Shown here piece after piece: positions 1 to 8,874 of a stretch of DNA of 64,000 nt. Every line of letters starts with the position of its first letter. Position 1 is the stretch's first letter. This DNA comes from an uncultured bacterium (GTDB lineage: Bacteria; Verrucomicrobiota; Lentisphaeria; Victivallales; Victivallaceae). Location of the stretch: contig CASFRF010000067.1 in NCBI GenBank assembly GCA_949297015.1, positions 1 through 64,000 of the forward strand. Direction: 5' to 3'. Below the pieces are notes generated by a model, which was given only the letters and a program-made list of their open reading frames with translations, did not search any database and had not been told where the DNA came from. A program made the position numbers and the translations under genes.

Positions 1-182
1 AGCAGCTCCGGCAACTGCGTCCGGAGCTGTCCGGTCAGCGGCACGCGCTCCCCCTTCGCCGCCGCCGGAACCGCCGCCAGCAGCCGCTCGCACCCGGCGA
101 TCACTTCGGCCCGAAGCAGCGCGGCCCGGGCCTCGGCGCTCCAGTCGGCGCCGGTGCCGCCGATCACTTCAATGATGCTCAT
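1..182 (-). CDS. cbiE: CbiE-like precorrin-6Y C5-methyltransferase, N-terminal fragment
   Basis: Partial gene: only about 60 N-terminal residues are in the window and the rest lies beyond base 1. The protein opens MSIIEVIGGTG and continues with a stretch ending AEVIAGCERLL. This fits the start of CbiE/CobL tetrapyrrole methylases, where a beta strand with a glycine-rich turn is followed by an 'AdvvvG..rlL' segment. CbiE methylates C5 of the corrin ring in the anaerobic cobalamin pathway. Its ATG overlaps the cbiD stop codon (ATGA), so it is translationally coupled as the next gene of the cobalamin operon. Whether it is CbiE alone or a CbiE-CbiT (CobL) fusion cannot be seen here. Confidence 0.7.
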   Translation of the reverse strand, partial: MSIIEVIGGTGADWSAEARAALLRAEVIAGCERLLAAVPAAAKGERVPLTGQLRTQLPEL

Positions 183-1258
183 TCTATCCGTTCTCCCGTC
201 TCGTCGTACACGGCAAATTCCAGTTCCAGCTCCGGCCCCCAGTTCCGCAGCGCCCGCTTTGCCGCCGGGACCAGCTCAATCACCACCCGGCGGAAGGCCT
301 CCGGACCGATCGCTGCGGCCAGTTCACTCATGCCCGAACACCGTTCCGGCGCCGCTCCGGGCGGCAGTTCGGCGACGAACTCGCGCAGTCGAGCAAGCTC
401 CTGCCGGGTCCGGTGTGCGTGCGTGTTCCCCAGCCCGCAGGCGTACTTGAAGAGCTTGCCCGCCATGCAGCCGATGATCAGGCGCCGGAGTCCGGCCCGG
501 GCCGCCGCGCGCACCGCCACTTGAATATAGTCTCCGATCCGGACGATCTGCGTCTCCGCCAGGTCCGGATAATCGCGCTGAATCGCCGCCGCGCTGCGGT
601 TGCCGGTGACCAGCGCCGCCACCGCCCGCCGCTCGACCCCCAGCTGCCGCAGTTGCCAGCAGATGGTGGCGGCGTAGGCGGCGTGGGAGTAGGGTCGGAC
701 AATCCCGGAATTTCCCAGAATCGAGATTCCGCCGCAGATGCCCAGCGTCGGATTCAGCGTCTCCGCGGCCAGTTCCACGCCCTTCGGGACCGAAATTTCA
801 ACCAGCAGCGCCTCCGGGTCGGAACCGAAACCCGCGGCCCGGAGATTCTCCCGCAACATCCGGCGCGGCCCCGGGTTGATCGCCCAGTGCCCGACCGGAA
901 CCGCCAGCCCCGGCCGGGTCACCACCCCCACGCCGACGCCGCCGCGCAGCGTCAGCACCCCCGCGCCGCAGGGCTCAACATAATCGCGCGGATCGGCGGC
1001 GAAGGGCGGCTCGCGCAGCGTCACCACCACCGCCGCCCCGGAGGTGACGTCCGGATCGTCGCCGCCGTCCTTGATCACCACCGCGCGCCCCGGTTCCGCC
1101 GTCGCCACCGGCACCGTCAATTGTCCGCCGCCGGGCAGCAGCAAAGTCACCGCGTCGGGAGTCACGCCCCCGCGCCGGGCGCGGAAGGCGGCCACCGCCG
1201 CCGCCGTCGCCGCGCTGCCGGTGGTAAACCCCTCCCGCAAGACCGGCGGCAGCTTCAT
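179..1258 (-). CDS. cbiD: Cobalt-precorrin-5B C1-methyltransferase CbiD
   Basis: A 359-residue protein that matches CbiD in length and motifs. It has an N-terminal REGFTTGSAATAAA segment, a DVTSGAAV segment around residue 80, GVGVVTRPGL near residue 115, and a C-terminal IGCMAGKLFKYACG segment. CbiD methylates C1 of cobalt-precorrin-5B in the anaerobic (early cobalt insertion) route to cobalamin. I chose the ATG at 1258 because it starts the conserved N-terminus and overlaps the end of cbiC by four bases; the open frame runs further upstream, but that part is only antisense noise within cbiC. It is followed by an overlapping cbiE start. It sits in the cobalamin operon behind the riboswitch at 8612-8744. 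Confidence 0.95.
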   Translation of the reverse strand: MKLPPVLREGFTTGSAATAAAVAAFRARRGGVTPDAVTLLLPGGGQLTVPVATAEPGRAVVIKDGGDDPDVTSGAAVVVTLREPPFAADPRDYVEPCGAGVLTLRGGVGVGVVTRPGLAVPVGHWAINPGPRRMLRENLRAAGFGSDPEALLVEISVPKGVELAAETLNPTLGICGGISILGNSGIVRPYSHAAYAATICWQLRQLGVERRAVAALVTGNRSAAAIQRDYPDLAETQIVRIGDYIQVAVRAAARAGLRRLIIGCMAGKLFKYACGLGNTHAHRTRQELARLREFVAELPPGAAPERCSGMSELAAAIGPEAFRRVVIELVPAAKRALRNWGPELELEFAVYDETGERIE

Positions 1259-1923
1259 CCCAGTTCCAGCTCCATGATGCCGTGCAGCGTGGCGACCGCC
1301 AGCGGACTCCCGCCCCGCCGCCCGTTGAGCCGGATGCAGGGACCCGGCAATTGCCGCGAATAGACTTTGGACTCGACCACATTGACGAACCCGACCGGCA
1401 TCGCCACCACCAGCGCCGGGGCGATCCGCCCGGCCAGCGTCAGCCGCACCACTCCGGCCAGCGCCAGCGGCGCGTTGCCGCACAGGAAAATCGCCCCGTC
1501 CAGTTCCGCCTGATGCAGTTCCACCGCCGCCAGCGCCCGGGTGATTCCCCGCTCCGCCGCCAGCGCCGCGGTCTCCGGATCGGCCACCGGGCAGAGGATC
1601 GACTCGCGCTCGTACGCCGGATTGAACCGCTTGAGCTTGGGGATCGAAAGCCCCGCCCGGATCATGTTGGAATCGGTGTAAATCCGGGCCCCGCGCCGCA
1701 GCGCCGCCAGCGCCCGGGGAATCGCCCCGGGCGAGAACTCCAGCTCCGGCAGAATCCCGAAGTCGGCGGTGGTGTGCACCAGCCGCCGGGCCACCGGCCA
1801 CTCCTCGGGGGTGAATCGCGCCCGCTGCGCCGGATCCACTTCCGCCTCGATCCGGCGCAAACTTTCGCGCTCGATCTCCGCCCCGGTCGCCTGCCAGGAG
1901 AGCAGTTCGGCTTCCTCGTTCAT
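1255..1923 (-). CDS. cbiC: Cobalt-precorrin-8 methylmutase CbiC
   Basis: A 222-residue CbiC/CobH family protein. Methylmutases move the C11 methyl group to C12, converting precorrin-8 to cobyrinate. Visible family features are the RRLVHTTADF segment (the proposed catalytic histidine region), DSNMIRAGLS near residue 85, and AMPVGFVNVVESK near the C-terminus. The ATG at 1923 is preferred over an upstream in-frame ATG at 1962, because it overlaps the cobO stop by one base (TGATG) and starts at a typical N-terminus. The stop overlaps the cbiD start. It belongs to the cobalamin biosynthesis run cobO-cbiC-cbiD-cbiE. Confidence 0.94.
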   Translation of the reverse strand: MNEEAELLSWQATGAEIERESLRRIEAEVDPAQRARFTPEEWPVARRLVHTTADFGILPELEFSPGAIPRALAALRRGARIYTDSNMIRAGLSIPKLKRFNPAYERESILCPVADPETAALAAERGITRALAAVELHQAELDGAIFLCGNAPLALAGVVRLTLAGRIAPALVVAMPVGFVNVVESKVYSRQLPGPCIRLNGRRGGSPLAVATLHGIMELELG

Positions 1924-2453
1924 CAGTAATCCAGTCCTTTCCGCGCGGGCACGCCGCGCCAATAGGGGTGTTTCAGCGCCCGGATCTCCGAAACCAGATC
2001 GGAGATCGCCAGCAGTTCCGGCGGCGCATAACGCCCGGTGACCACCACGTTGAGTTCACGCCGCCGGTTCCGCAGCGCCGTCAGCACCTCATCGAGCTCC
2101 AAATACCCGCGGTGCAGCGCCACATTGAGCTCATCCAGCACCAGCAGTTCCCCCTCGAAACTCCGCAACAACGTCCGGGCCCGGGCCCAGCCGGCGGCCA
2201 CCGCCGCCCGCTGCTCGTCGCTCCCGGCGGCGCGGCCCAGCCCGTAGGATTCAAAGATCAGCTCCGGGAACCGGGTGTGAAAGAAATTCCGCTCCCCGGT
2301 TTCGCGCGCCCCCTTCAGCAGCTGAATCACCGCCGGACGCCAGTTCCAGCCCAGCGCCCGGATCACCATGCCGAAGGCGCTCGAACTCTTGCCCTTGCCG
2401 TCACCGGTCAGATTCAGCAGCAAACCCCGTTCCCGATCCGTTTCACTCAACAT
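1923..2453 (-). CDS. cobO: Cob(I)alamin adenosyltransferase, CobO/BtuR family
   Basis: A 176-residue protein with the CobO/CobA-type P-loop TGDGKGKSSSAFG at residues 16-28, a Walker-B-like LLVLDELNVAL segment and a late VVVTGRYAPPELL segment. These enzymes transfer the 5'-deoxyadenosyl group of ATP to the cobalt of a corrinoid. The length is slightly short for the family (about 195-200), mainly at the N-terminus, which lacks the usual leader helix. It starts ten bases after the end of the CobD-CobQ fusion gene and overlaps cbiC by one base. Expression is expected to follow the upstream cobalamin riboswitch. Confidence 0.94.
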   Translation of the reverse strand: MLSETDRERGLLLNLTGDGKGKSSSAFGMVIRALGWNWRPAVIQLLKGARETGERNFFHTRFPELIFESYGLGRAAGSDEQRAAVAAGWARARTLLRSFEGELLVLDELNVALHRGYLELDEVLTALRNRRRELNVVVTGRYAPPELLAISDLVSEIRALKHPYWRGVPARKGLDY

Positions 2454-2462
2454 TGTTGCACC

Positions 2463-4991
2463 TCACCGCAATCCCAACCGGCGGTACAACGCCGGAAAAT
2501 CGAGCCGCGAACGCAGATGCGCGGCCAGCCGGTTCAACGACTCCTCCACTCCGTACCGGGCGGTGACGCCCCCCAGCGGCGGCAGTCCCCGCCGCACCCG
2601 CACCTCGTCCAGCCAGCGCCGCCGGAAGGCGTCGTCGTCGAACACCCCGTGCAGGTAACTGGCAAAACAGTTCCCCTGCTCGTAGCCGATCTCCGTTCCA
2701 TCCTCCGCCAGCTGCCGCCCCGGCCCCGGCTCCAGCAGCCGACTCACGCCGTGATGGATCTCGTAGCCGTGAATCCGTTCGCCGCCGGGCCGGACGCCGG
2801 AGGTCCGGCGCAGAATCTTCTGCGGGCGCAGCACCGTCTCCAGCGGCAGCAGCCCGAGTCCGGCGACCTCCTCGCGCTCCGACTCCAGATGCTCCGGATC
2901 GCGCAGTACCCGCCCCAGCAGCTGCAAACCGCCGCAGATCCCGACCAGCTGCGCCCCGGCGGCGGCGGCCGCCAGAATCCGCTCTTTCAGTCCGCAGCGT
3001 TCGAGCTCCGCCAGATCGGCCGCCACACTGCGGCTGCCCGGCAGAATCACCAGCTCCGGAGTCCCGAACTCCCCGGCCCGCGACACCTTGCGCACCGTCA
3101 CGTCCGGCTCCAACTCAAACGGCGTGAAATCCGTAAAATTCGCCACATGCCCGAGCTGAATGAGCACCGCATCCAGCGTCCGCTCCAACTTGGGCGCGGG
3201 CCGGATCCAGGAAAAGTTGACCGAATCCTCCTCCGGCAAGCCCAGATCGCGCTGATAATCGATCACCCCCAGCACCGGTTTGCCGGTGAAGCGCTCGACC
3301 GTCCGGTGCGCCGACTCCAGCAGCGCCGGATCGCCCCGGAACTTGTTGACCACAAAACCGTACAGCAGCTCCCGCTCCCAGGGTTCAAAGGTGGCGTAGG
3401 TGCCGATGAACCCGGCGTAGACGCCCCCCCGGTCGATGTCCCCGGTCAGCAGCACCGAGGCTCCGGCATAGCGGGCCATGCGCATGTTGACCAGATCGGA
3501 ATCCTTCAAATTCACCTCGCCGGGACTGCCCGCGCCCTCCAGCACCATTACCTCGTGTTCGGCGCTGAGACGGTCGTAACAACTCCGGACCTCCGACCAC
3601 AGTTCCTGCTTGCGCGCGAAGTACTCGCGTACCGTCATCGTCCCCACCGGCCGCCCCCGTACCACCACCTGACTGCCCAGATCGCTCTGCGGCTTCAGCA
3701 GAATCGGATTCATCCGCACATCCGGCTCCAGCCGGCAGGCCTCGGCCTGAACCGCCTGCGCCCGCCCCAGTTCGCCGCCGTCGAGCGTGACATAGGAGTT
3801 GAGCGCCATATTCTGCGCCTTGAACGGCGCCACCGAAAACCCATCCTGCAGCATCACCCGACAGCAGGCGGCGGCCAGCACGCTCTTGCCCGCGTTGGAG
3901 GAGGTCCCCTGCCACATCAGCGCCGGAGTGCGCCGCGCCCGGGGCAGATGCACCGCGCCGGGCAGCGCCGCCAGCAGCCGCGCGTTCTCTTCGGCGCTCC
4001 GGACCGCGACCCGGAAATAGTGCGCATCCAGCCCCGGATAGTTGTCCGCGCGCCGCACCAGAATCCGGTGTTCGCGCAACAGCCGGTCCGGCAGCTCCGG
4101 ATCCCCGGCGCGCACCAGCAGATAGTTGGCGCACGACGGATAGACCCGCAACCCCGGCCGCCCCCGCAGTCCCGCCGCCAGCTCCTCGCGCCAGCGCCGG
4201 ACCCGGCGCCGGGACTCCTCGCCCCACGCCGGGGGCACTTCGCAGAGAAACTTCAGCACCGCCGTTTCGGCCGCGCCCAGCGGCCAGCAGGGCTGGATCG
4301 CCCGCAGCCGGGCCAGCAGCTCCGGCTCCGCCACCGCGCACCCCAGCCGCAACCCCGGCAGGGCGTAAAACTTGGTGAACGAACGGGTCACCACCAGATT
4401 CGGCAGCCCCGCGCCGATCAGCGAAAACTCCTCGCCCGCGAACTCGATAAACGCCTCGTCCACCAGGAACCGGACTTCGGGCTGACGCTCGATCAACGCC
4501 CGCAACTCGGTTCGCCGCCCGGTCGGATTGGCCGGATTGCCCAACAGCACCAGATCGCCCGGCCGCAACACCCGCTCCAGCGCCAGGGGATCCAGCTCGA
4601 ACTCCCGCTCCGGAGTCAGCGAAAAGCGGCAGATCTCCAGCCCCGCCGCCCGCGCCGCCGCCTCGTACTCCAGATACCCCGGCACCGGGATCACCGCCCG
4701 CTTCCGCCCCAGCGCCCGCGGCAGCAGTGCCAGCAGCTCGCTCGAGCCGTTGCCCGGCAACACCCGGTCCGGCGCGATGTCCCAGCGCGCCGCCAGCGCC
4801 GCCGCGGCCGACTCCGCGCCCGGCTCGGGGTAGCGTCCGGCCTCGTCAAACGCCCGGAAATAGACCTCGAACACCCCCGGCGGCGCCCCGAGCGGATTCA
4901 CATTGACGCTGAAATCCAGAATCTCCTCCGGGCGACACCCCGCCCGGCGGGCGGCCGCCACCCGGTCCCCGCCATGTCCGGAACTCATCAT
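2463..4991 (-). CDS. CobD-CobQ fusion: threonine-phosphate decarboxylase-like / cobyric acid synthase
   Basis: An 842-residue two-domain protein. Residues 1 to about 345 are a fold-type I PLP enzyme of the CobD/HisC type (VLPGNGSSELL at 78-88, GNPANPTG at 151-158, VDEAF at 177-181, RSFTKFYALPGLRLG with Lys207 as PLP lysine); CobD makes aminopropanol phosphate. Residues from about 355 are a full CobQ/CbiP: P-loop GTSSNAGKS at 362-370, glutamine-amidotransferase Cys686 in VGICGGLQLLG and His781 in YLHGVF; it amidates side chains b, d, e and g of adenosylcobyrinate diamide. The ATG at 4991 overlaps the ABC ATPase stop, and an AAAGGAG site lies eight bases upstream. The two activities are normally separate proteins. 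No stop or frame change separates them here. Confidence 0.92.
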   Translation of the reverse strand: MMSSGHGGDRVAAARRAGCRPEEILDFSVNVNPLGAPPGVFEVYFRAFDEAGRYPEPGAESAAAALAARWDIAPDRVLPGNGSSELLALLPRALGRKRAVIPVPGYLEYEAAARAAGLEICRFSLTPEREFELDPLALERVLRPGDLVLLGNPANPTGRRTELRALIERQPEVRFLVDEAFIEFAGEEFSLIGAGLPNLVVTRSFTKFYALPGLRLGCAVAEPELLARLRAIQPCWPLGAAETAVLKFLCEVPPAWGEESRRRVRRWREELAAGLRGRPGLRVYPSCANYLLVRAGDPELPDRLLREHRILVRRADNYPGLDAHYFRVAVRSAEENARLLAALPGAVHLPRARRTPALMWQGTSSNAGKSVLAAACCRVMLQDGFSVAPFKAQNMALNSYVTLDGGELGRAQAVQAEACRLEPDVRMNPILLKPQSDLGSQVVVRGRPVGTMTVREYFARKQELWSEVRSCYDRLSAEHEVMVLEGAGSPGEVNLKDSDLVNMRMARYAGASVLLTGDIDRGGVYAGFIGTYATFEPWERELLYGFVVNKFRGDPALLESAHRTVERFTGKPVLGVIDYQRDLGLPEEDSVNFSWIRPAPKLERTLDAVLIQLGHVANFTDFTPFELEPDVTVRKVSRAGEFGTPELVILPGSRSVAADLAELERCGLKERILAAAAAGAQLVGICGGLQLLGRVLRDPEHLESEREEVAGLGLLPLETVLRPQKILRRTSGVRPGGERIHGYEIHHGVSRLLEPGPGRQLAEDGTEIGYEQGNCFASYLHGVFDDDAFRRRWLDEVRVRRGLPPLGGVTARYGVEESLNRLAAHLRSRLDFPALYRRLGLR

Positions 4992-5791
4992 CGTCCGCTC
5001 CTTTCCGCCTCCCGCCGACAGGAGCCGGTGGGAATGCAATACGGAATGCCGTCGGAACCGACGGCGATCTCGGCTTCCAGCTCGAAAATCTCGCGCAGCA
5101 GCTCCGGCGTCAACAGCTCCCGGGGGGTTCCCCGGTAACGGATCTCGCCGTCCTTCATCGCCACCAGACAGTGCGAGCAGCGCGCCGCAAGATTCAGATC
5201 GTGCAGCACCATCAACACGGTGACGCCGCGCGTCCGGTTCCAGCGCTCAATCAATTCGATCACCTCGAACTGACAGCAGACGTCCAGAAAGGTGGTCGGT
5301 TCATCCAGAAACAGCACCCGGGGCTCCTGCGCCAGCGTCATGGCGATCCAGACCCGCTGGCGCTCCCCGCCGGAGAGCGTGGCCACCGCCCGGCGGCGCA
5401 ACGGCTCCAGCCGGGTCAGCTGCAACACCTCGTCCACCGCCTCGCGATCGCGCACGGAGTCCCCTTTGAGCAACCCGCGGTGCGGGAACCGCCCGTAGGC
5501 CACCAGTTCGCCCACCGTGATCTCCTCCGGCGCCCGGTGCAGCTGCGGCAGCACCGCCAGCACCCGGGCCAGCTGCCGGGTATTCCAGCGCCGCAGTTCG
5601 CGGCCATCCAGGTAGGCCCCGCCGGTCCGCGGCTTGAGCAGCCGGGCCGCCGCCTTCAGGAGCGTGGACTTGCCGGAGCCGTTGGCGCCGATCAACGTGG
5701 TGATCTGCCCCTCCGGCAGCTCCAGCGAAAGGTCGCGGAGCACCGTCCGGGAGCCGTACCCCGCGCCGACATTTCTGAGTTCAAGCTTCAC
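4988..5791 (-). CDS. btuD: ABC transporter ATP-binding protein, FecE/BtuD type
   Basis: A 267-residue ABC ATPase with Walker A GANGSGKST (about residue 35), signature LSGGERQR, Walker B VLFLDEPT and the switch histidine in MVLHDLNLA. It is closest in layout to the FecE/BtuD/FhuC group that powers import of iron-chelate and vitamin B12 compounds. The start is GTG at 5791, with GGAGGAG upstream; it overlaps the permease gene by 11 bases. Place in the operon, between permease and cobalamin enzymes and under a cobalamin riboswitch, argues for a corrinoid substrate, so the symbol is by context. The C-terminal 25 residues extend beyond the usual domain. Confidence 0.9.
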   Translation of the reverse strand: MKLELRNVGAGYGSRTVLRDLSLELPEGQITTLIGANGSGKSTLLKAAARLLKPRTGGAYLDGRELRRWNTRQLARVLAVLPQLHRAPEEITVGELVAYGRFPHRGLLKGDSVRDREAVDEVLQLTRLEPLRRRAVATLSGGERQRVWIAMTLAQEPRVLFLDEPTTFLDVCCQFEVIELIERWNRTRGVTVLMVLHDLNLAARCSHCLVAMKDGEIRYRGTPRELLTPELLREIFELEAEIAVGSDGIPYCIPTGSCRREAERSGR

Positions 5792-6779
5792 GACGACTCC
5801 TCCGCAGCAGATAGAGGAAGAACGGCGGCCCCAGCAGCGACATGATCACCCCCACCGGCAGCTCCGACGGGTCGAGCGCCAGCCGTCCGATGGTGTCGCA
5901 CCCGGCCACCAGCGCCGCGCCGAACAGCGCCGAGCCGGGAATCAGGAACCGGTGATCCCCCCCCACCAGCAACCGGACCAGATGCGGCGCGATCAACCCG
6001 ACAAACCCCAACAGTCCGACCACGCTCACCGCCGCCGCCGCCAGCAGCGCCGCCACCGCCAGCAGCACCAGCCGCGTACGCTCCACCCGCAGCCCGAGTC
6101 CGGCGGCGACCTCGTCCCCCAGCGCCAGAATGTTCAGCCGCCCGGCCAGCAGCCAGGCGCCCAGCAGTCCGAAAACCAAATAGGGCCAGACCAGCTCCAG
6201 CTGCGGCCAGGAACGGGTCGAAAGACTGCCGATGGTGAAGTCGAGCACCCCCGCCACCTTTTCGGCGTTGAACAGCAGAATCGCGCTGGAGATCGCCCCG
6301 AGCATGCTCGAAACCGCCACCCCGGCCAGAATCAGCCGCACCGGATCCGCCCCGCCGCGCCAGGCCAGCACATAGACCAGCAGCGCCGTGGCCAGCGCCC
6401 CCAGAAAGGCCGCCGGAATCAGCCACGGACTCCACGCCGGGACCGCCAGCAGCACCACCACCCCGGCCAGTCCGCCGCCGGCGGAGATGCCGATGATCCC
6501 CGGCGCCGCCAGCACGTTGCGCATCACCCCTTGCAGAATCGCGCCCGAGACCGCCAGTCCCGCCCCCACCAGCGCCCCCAGCAACACCCGGGGCAGCCGG
6601 ATGTTCACCAGAATCTGGTACTCCACGGTGTCGCCCGGGTGGGTCAGTTCGCGCAGAATCTCCCCCACCGTCAACTCCAGCGAGCCGTAGCGCAGCCCCA
6701 GCAGCAGCACCGCCAGCAGCAGCACCGCCAGCAGCACCAGGAGCAAGACCCGGAATCCGATGCGCGCAGTCCCATTCAC
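5781..6779 (-). CDS. btuC: FecCD/BtuC-family ABC transporter permease
   Basis: A 332-residue polytopic membrane protein of the FecCD family with about ten hydrophobic segments. Family landmarks include NIRLPRVLLGALVGAGLAVS near residue 60, followed by a QGVMRNVLAAPGIIGISAG segment, and GLIAPHLVRLLVG near residue 270, the coupling helix region that contacts the ATPase. The start is GTG at 6779, overlapping the stop of the binding-protein gene (GTGA), with a GAGGAGG ribosome-binding site. With its neighbours it forms a complete BtuCDF-like importer. The corrinoid substrate is inferred from the riboswitch and the downstream cob/cbi genes, not from the permease sequence. Confidence 0.91.
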   Translation of the reverse strand: MNGTARIGFRVLLLVLLAVLLLAVLLLGLRYGSLELTVGEILRELTHPGDTVEYQILVNIRLPRVLLGALVGAGLAVSGAILQGVMRNVLAAPGIIGISAGGGLAGVVVLLAVPAWSPWLIPAAFLGALATALLVYVLAWRGGADPVRLILAGVAVSSMLGAISSAILLFNAEKVAGVLDFTIGSLSTRSWPQLELVWPYLVFGLLGAWLLAGRLNILALGDEVAAGLGLRVERTRLVLLAVAALLAAAAVSVVGLLGFVGLIAPHLVRLLVGGDHRFLIPGSALFGAALVAGCDTIGRLALDPSELPVGVIMSLLGPPFFLYLLRRSRREA

Positions 6780-7722
6780 GGGGCGACCTCCTCCGGATAG
6801 AGCAGCTGCTCCAGATACCCGAACGCCTTCGGGAACCGCATCCCGGGCACATACAGAAAGAGTTCGCTGGGCAGAAAATGCACCCGCCCGGCGCGGGCCG
6901 CCCGCAGCCGCCGCCAGGCCTCCTGACTCATCACCTCGCGCCGGAACTTCTCGCGGAGCGCCTCGGAATCGCCCATGGTCACGATGAAGATCACCTCCGG
7001 ATCCAGCAGCAGCAGCGGCTCCAGCCCGAACGCCGCGCGCAACGCCTCCTCCGGCACCCGGTCCCGGGCCAGATTGCGCCCGCCCAGCTCGGCAATCATG
7101 CCGCTGCTGTTGGCCCGGTCGCTCTCGACCCGGATTCCGCCGCCCGCGACGAACAGCGTCACGAAGCCGGGGCCGGGACCGCGTTTCCGGCAGCGCTCGG
7201 TCACCGCCTCGATTTCGCGCAGCAGCGCGACCGCCTCCGGGCGCTCCTCGATCCGGGTGCCGTTCACCCGGCAGAAAAGCTCCAGCAGCGCCCGGAAATC
7301 CTGATAGTTGTCGTACTTGACCAGCAGCACCGGAATGCCTGAACGGACCAGAAACTCCCGGAGCCGGCGATGCGAGGCGACCTTGCCCATCAGCAGCACC
7401 AGATCCGGCTTCAGCGCCAGAATCCGCTCGGCATTCAGGACGTTGAAGGAGCCCACCTCGGGCAGTTCCCGCGCCGCCGCCGGCAGATTCTCCGCCGAGA
7501 CCAGACTCGGAATGCCCACCGCCCGCCCCCCCGCGCAGTACCAGACCGGGACCAGCGAACCGTAGCCGATCACCACCCGGCGGGGACGCAGCGGCACCGT
7601 CACCTCGCTGCCGTCCGGCTGGCGGCAGCGCAGCGAGTCGCCCTCCGCCCCCGGCGCCGGAACGCCCGCCACGAGCAGCAGCAACAGCGGCAACAGCCGC
7701 CAACCGAGTCGCCGCCACCGGT

Positions 7723-7726
<4 letters not shown>
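6776..7726 (-). CDS. btuF: Periplasmic corrinoid-binding-like protein, BtuF/FecB family
   Basis: A 316-residue secreted protein. It opens with a signal peptide (basic [10 protein letters not shown], then a leucine-rich core) and continues with the two-lobed cluster A solute-binding fold. Typical elements are the [17 protein letters not shown] strand-helix, [13 protein letters not shown] after the first lobe, and a second lobe with [21 protein letters not shown] and [16 protein letters not shown]. It would deliver a corrinoid or iron chelate to the adjacent BtuC-type permease. The ATG at 7726 overlaps the pseudopilin stop by four bases and follows GGAG; an earlier in-frame ATG at 7867 lies inside the pseudopilin gene and is rejected. 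There is no lipobox cysteine. Confidence 0.88.
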
Positions 7727-8592
<866 letters not shown>

Positions 8593-8611
8593 GATCAAGT
8601 CCTTTCTGTGT

Positions 8612-8744
8612 TGCGCGCACATTCCGGTTCCCGGCCACCCCGGTCGGGAACGCCGACCCGATCGCGGACGGGATCCGACTATGACGGTTGCGCGACAGCC
8701 ACGGACTTCCACCGTGATTCACCGCTTCCCGCGATCGACCACTT
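8612..8744 (-). promoter_or_regulatory. Probable cobalamin riboswitch
   Basis: Reading the minus strand, the leader holds in order: GGGAA, then a CACGG/CCGTG stem enclosing GGTGGAAGTCC (8703-8713), then GCTGTCGCGCAACCGT (8684-8699), then GTCGGCGTTCCCGACC (8642-8657). This order and spacing resemble the conserved core of cobalamin riboswitches. The position, between a promoter and an operon of B12 transport and synthesis genes, is what such an element predicts. The 3' end before the ATG at 8592 is short, so control could be at translation initiation. Boundaries are approximate. A covariance-model scan would settle it. Confidence 0.78.
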
Positions 8745-8750
8745 CTTGCT

Positions 8751-8779
8751 AATATACACCGCCCCCGGTCATTTGCAAA
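8751..8779 (-). promoter_or_regulatory. Promoter of the cobalamin operon (TTTGCA N17 TATATT)
   Basis: On the minus strand TTTGCA (8774-8779) and TATATT (8751-8756) are separated by 17 bases. Transcription would start near 8744, just ahead of the riboswitch. The same TTTGCA element recurs at five other promoters in the window. Confidence 0.7.
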
Positions 8780-8807
8780 CGCCGCCCGAACCGCCCGCAT
8801 CAAAAAT

Positions 8808-8835
8808 TTGACTTTCGCGTGGGGACCGCTATAAT
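8808..8835 (+). promoter_or_regulatory. Promoter of the SGNH hydrolase gene (TTGACT N16 TATAAT)
   Basis: TTGACT at 8808-8813 and a perfect TATAAT at 8830-8835 with a 16-base spacer, about 40 bases before the start codon. It is divergent from the cobalamin operon promoter; the two -35 elements are about 28 bases apart. Confidence 0.75.
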
Positions 8836-8874
8836 ACCGGCAACCCGTCATTTCAACGCAAAGGAAGCTGCAAC

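Noticed and set aside
1968-5138. A 1056-codon plus-strand open frame opposite the cobalamin genes
   Set aside because: Shadow of cobO and the CobD-CobQ fusion gene; Pro/Arg/Gln-rich with no recognisable motif and no ribosome site.
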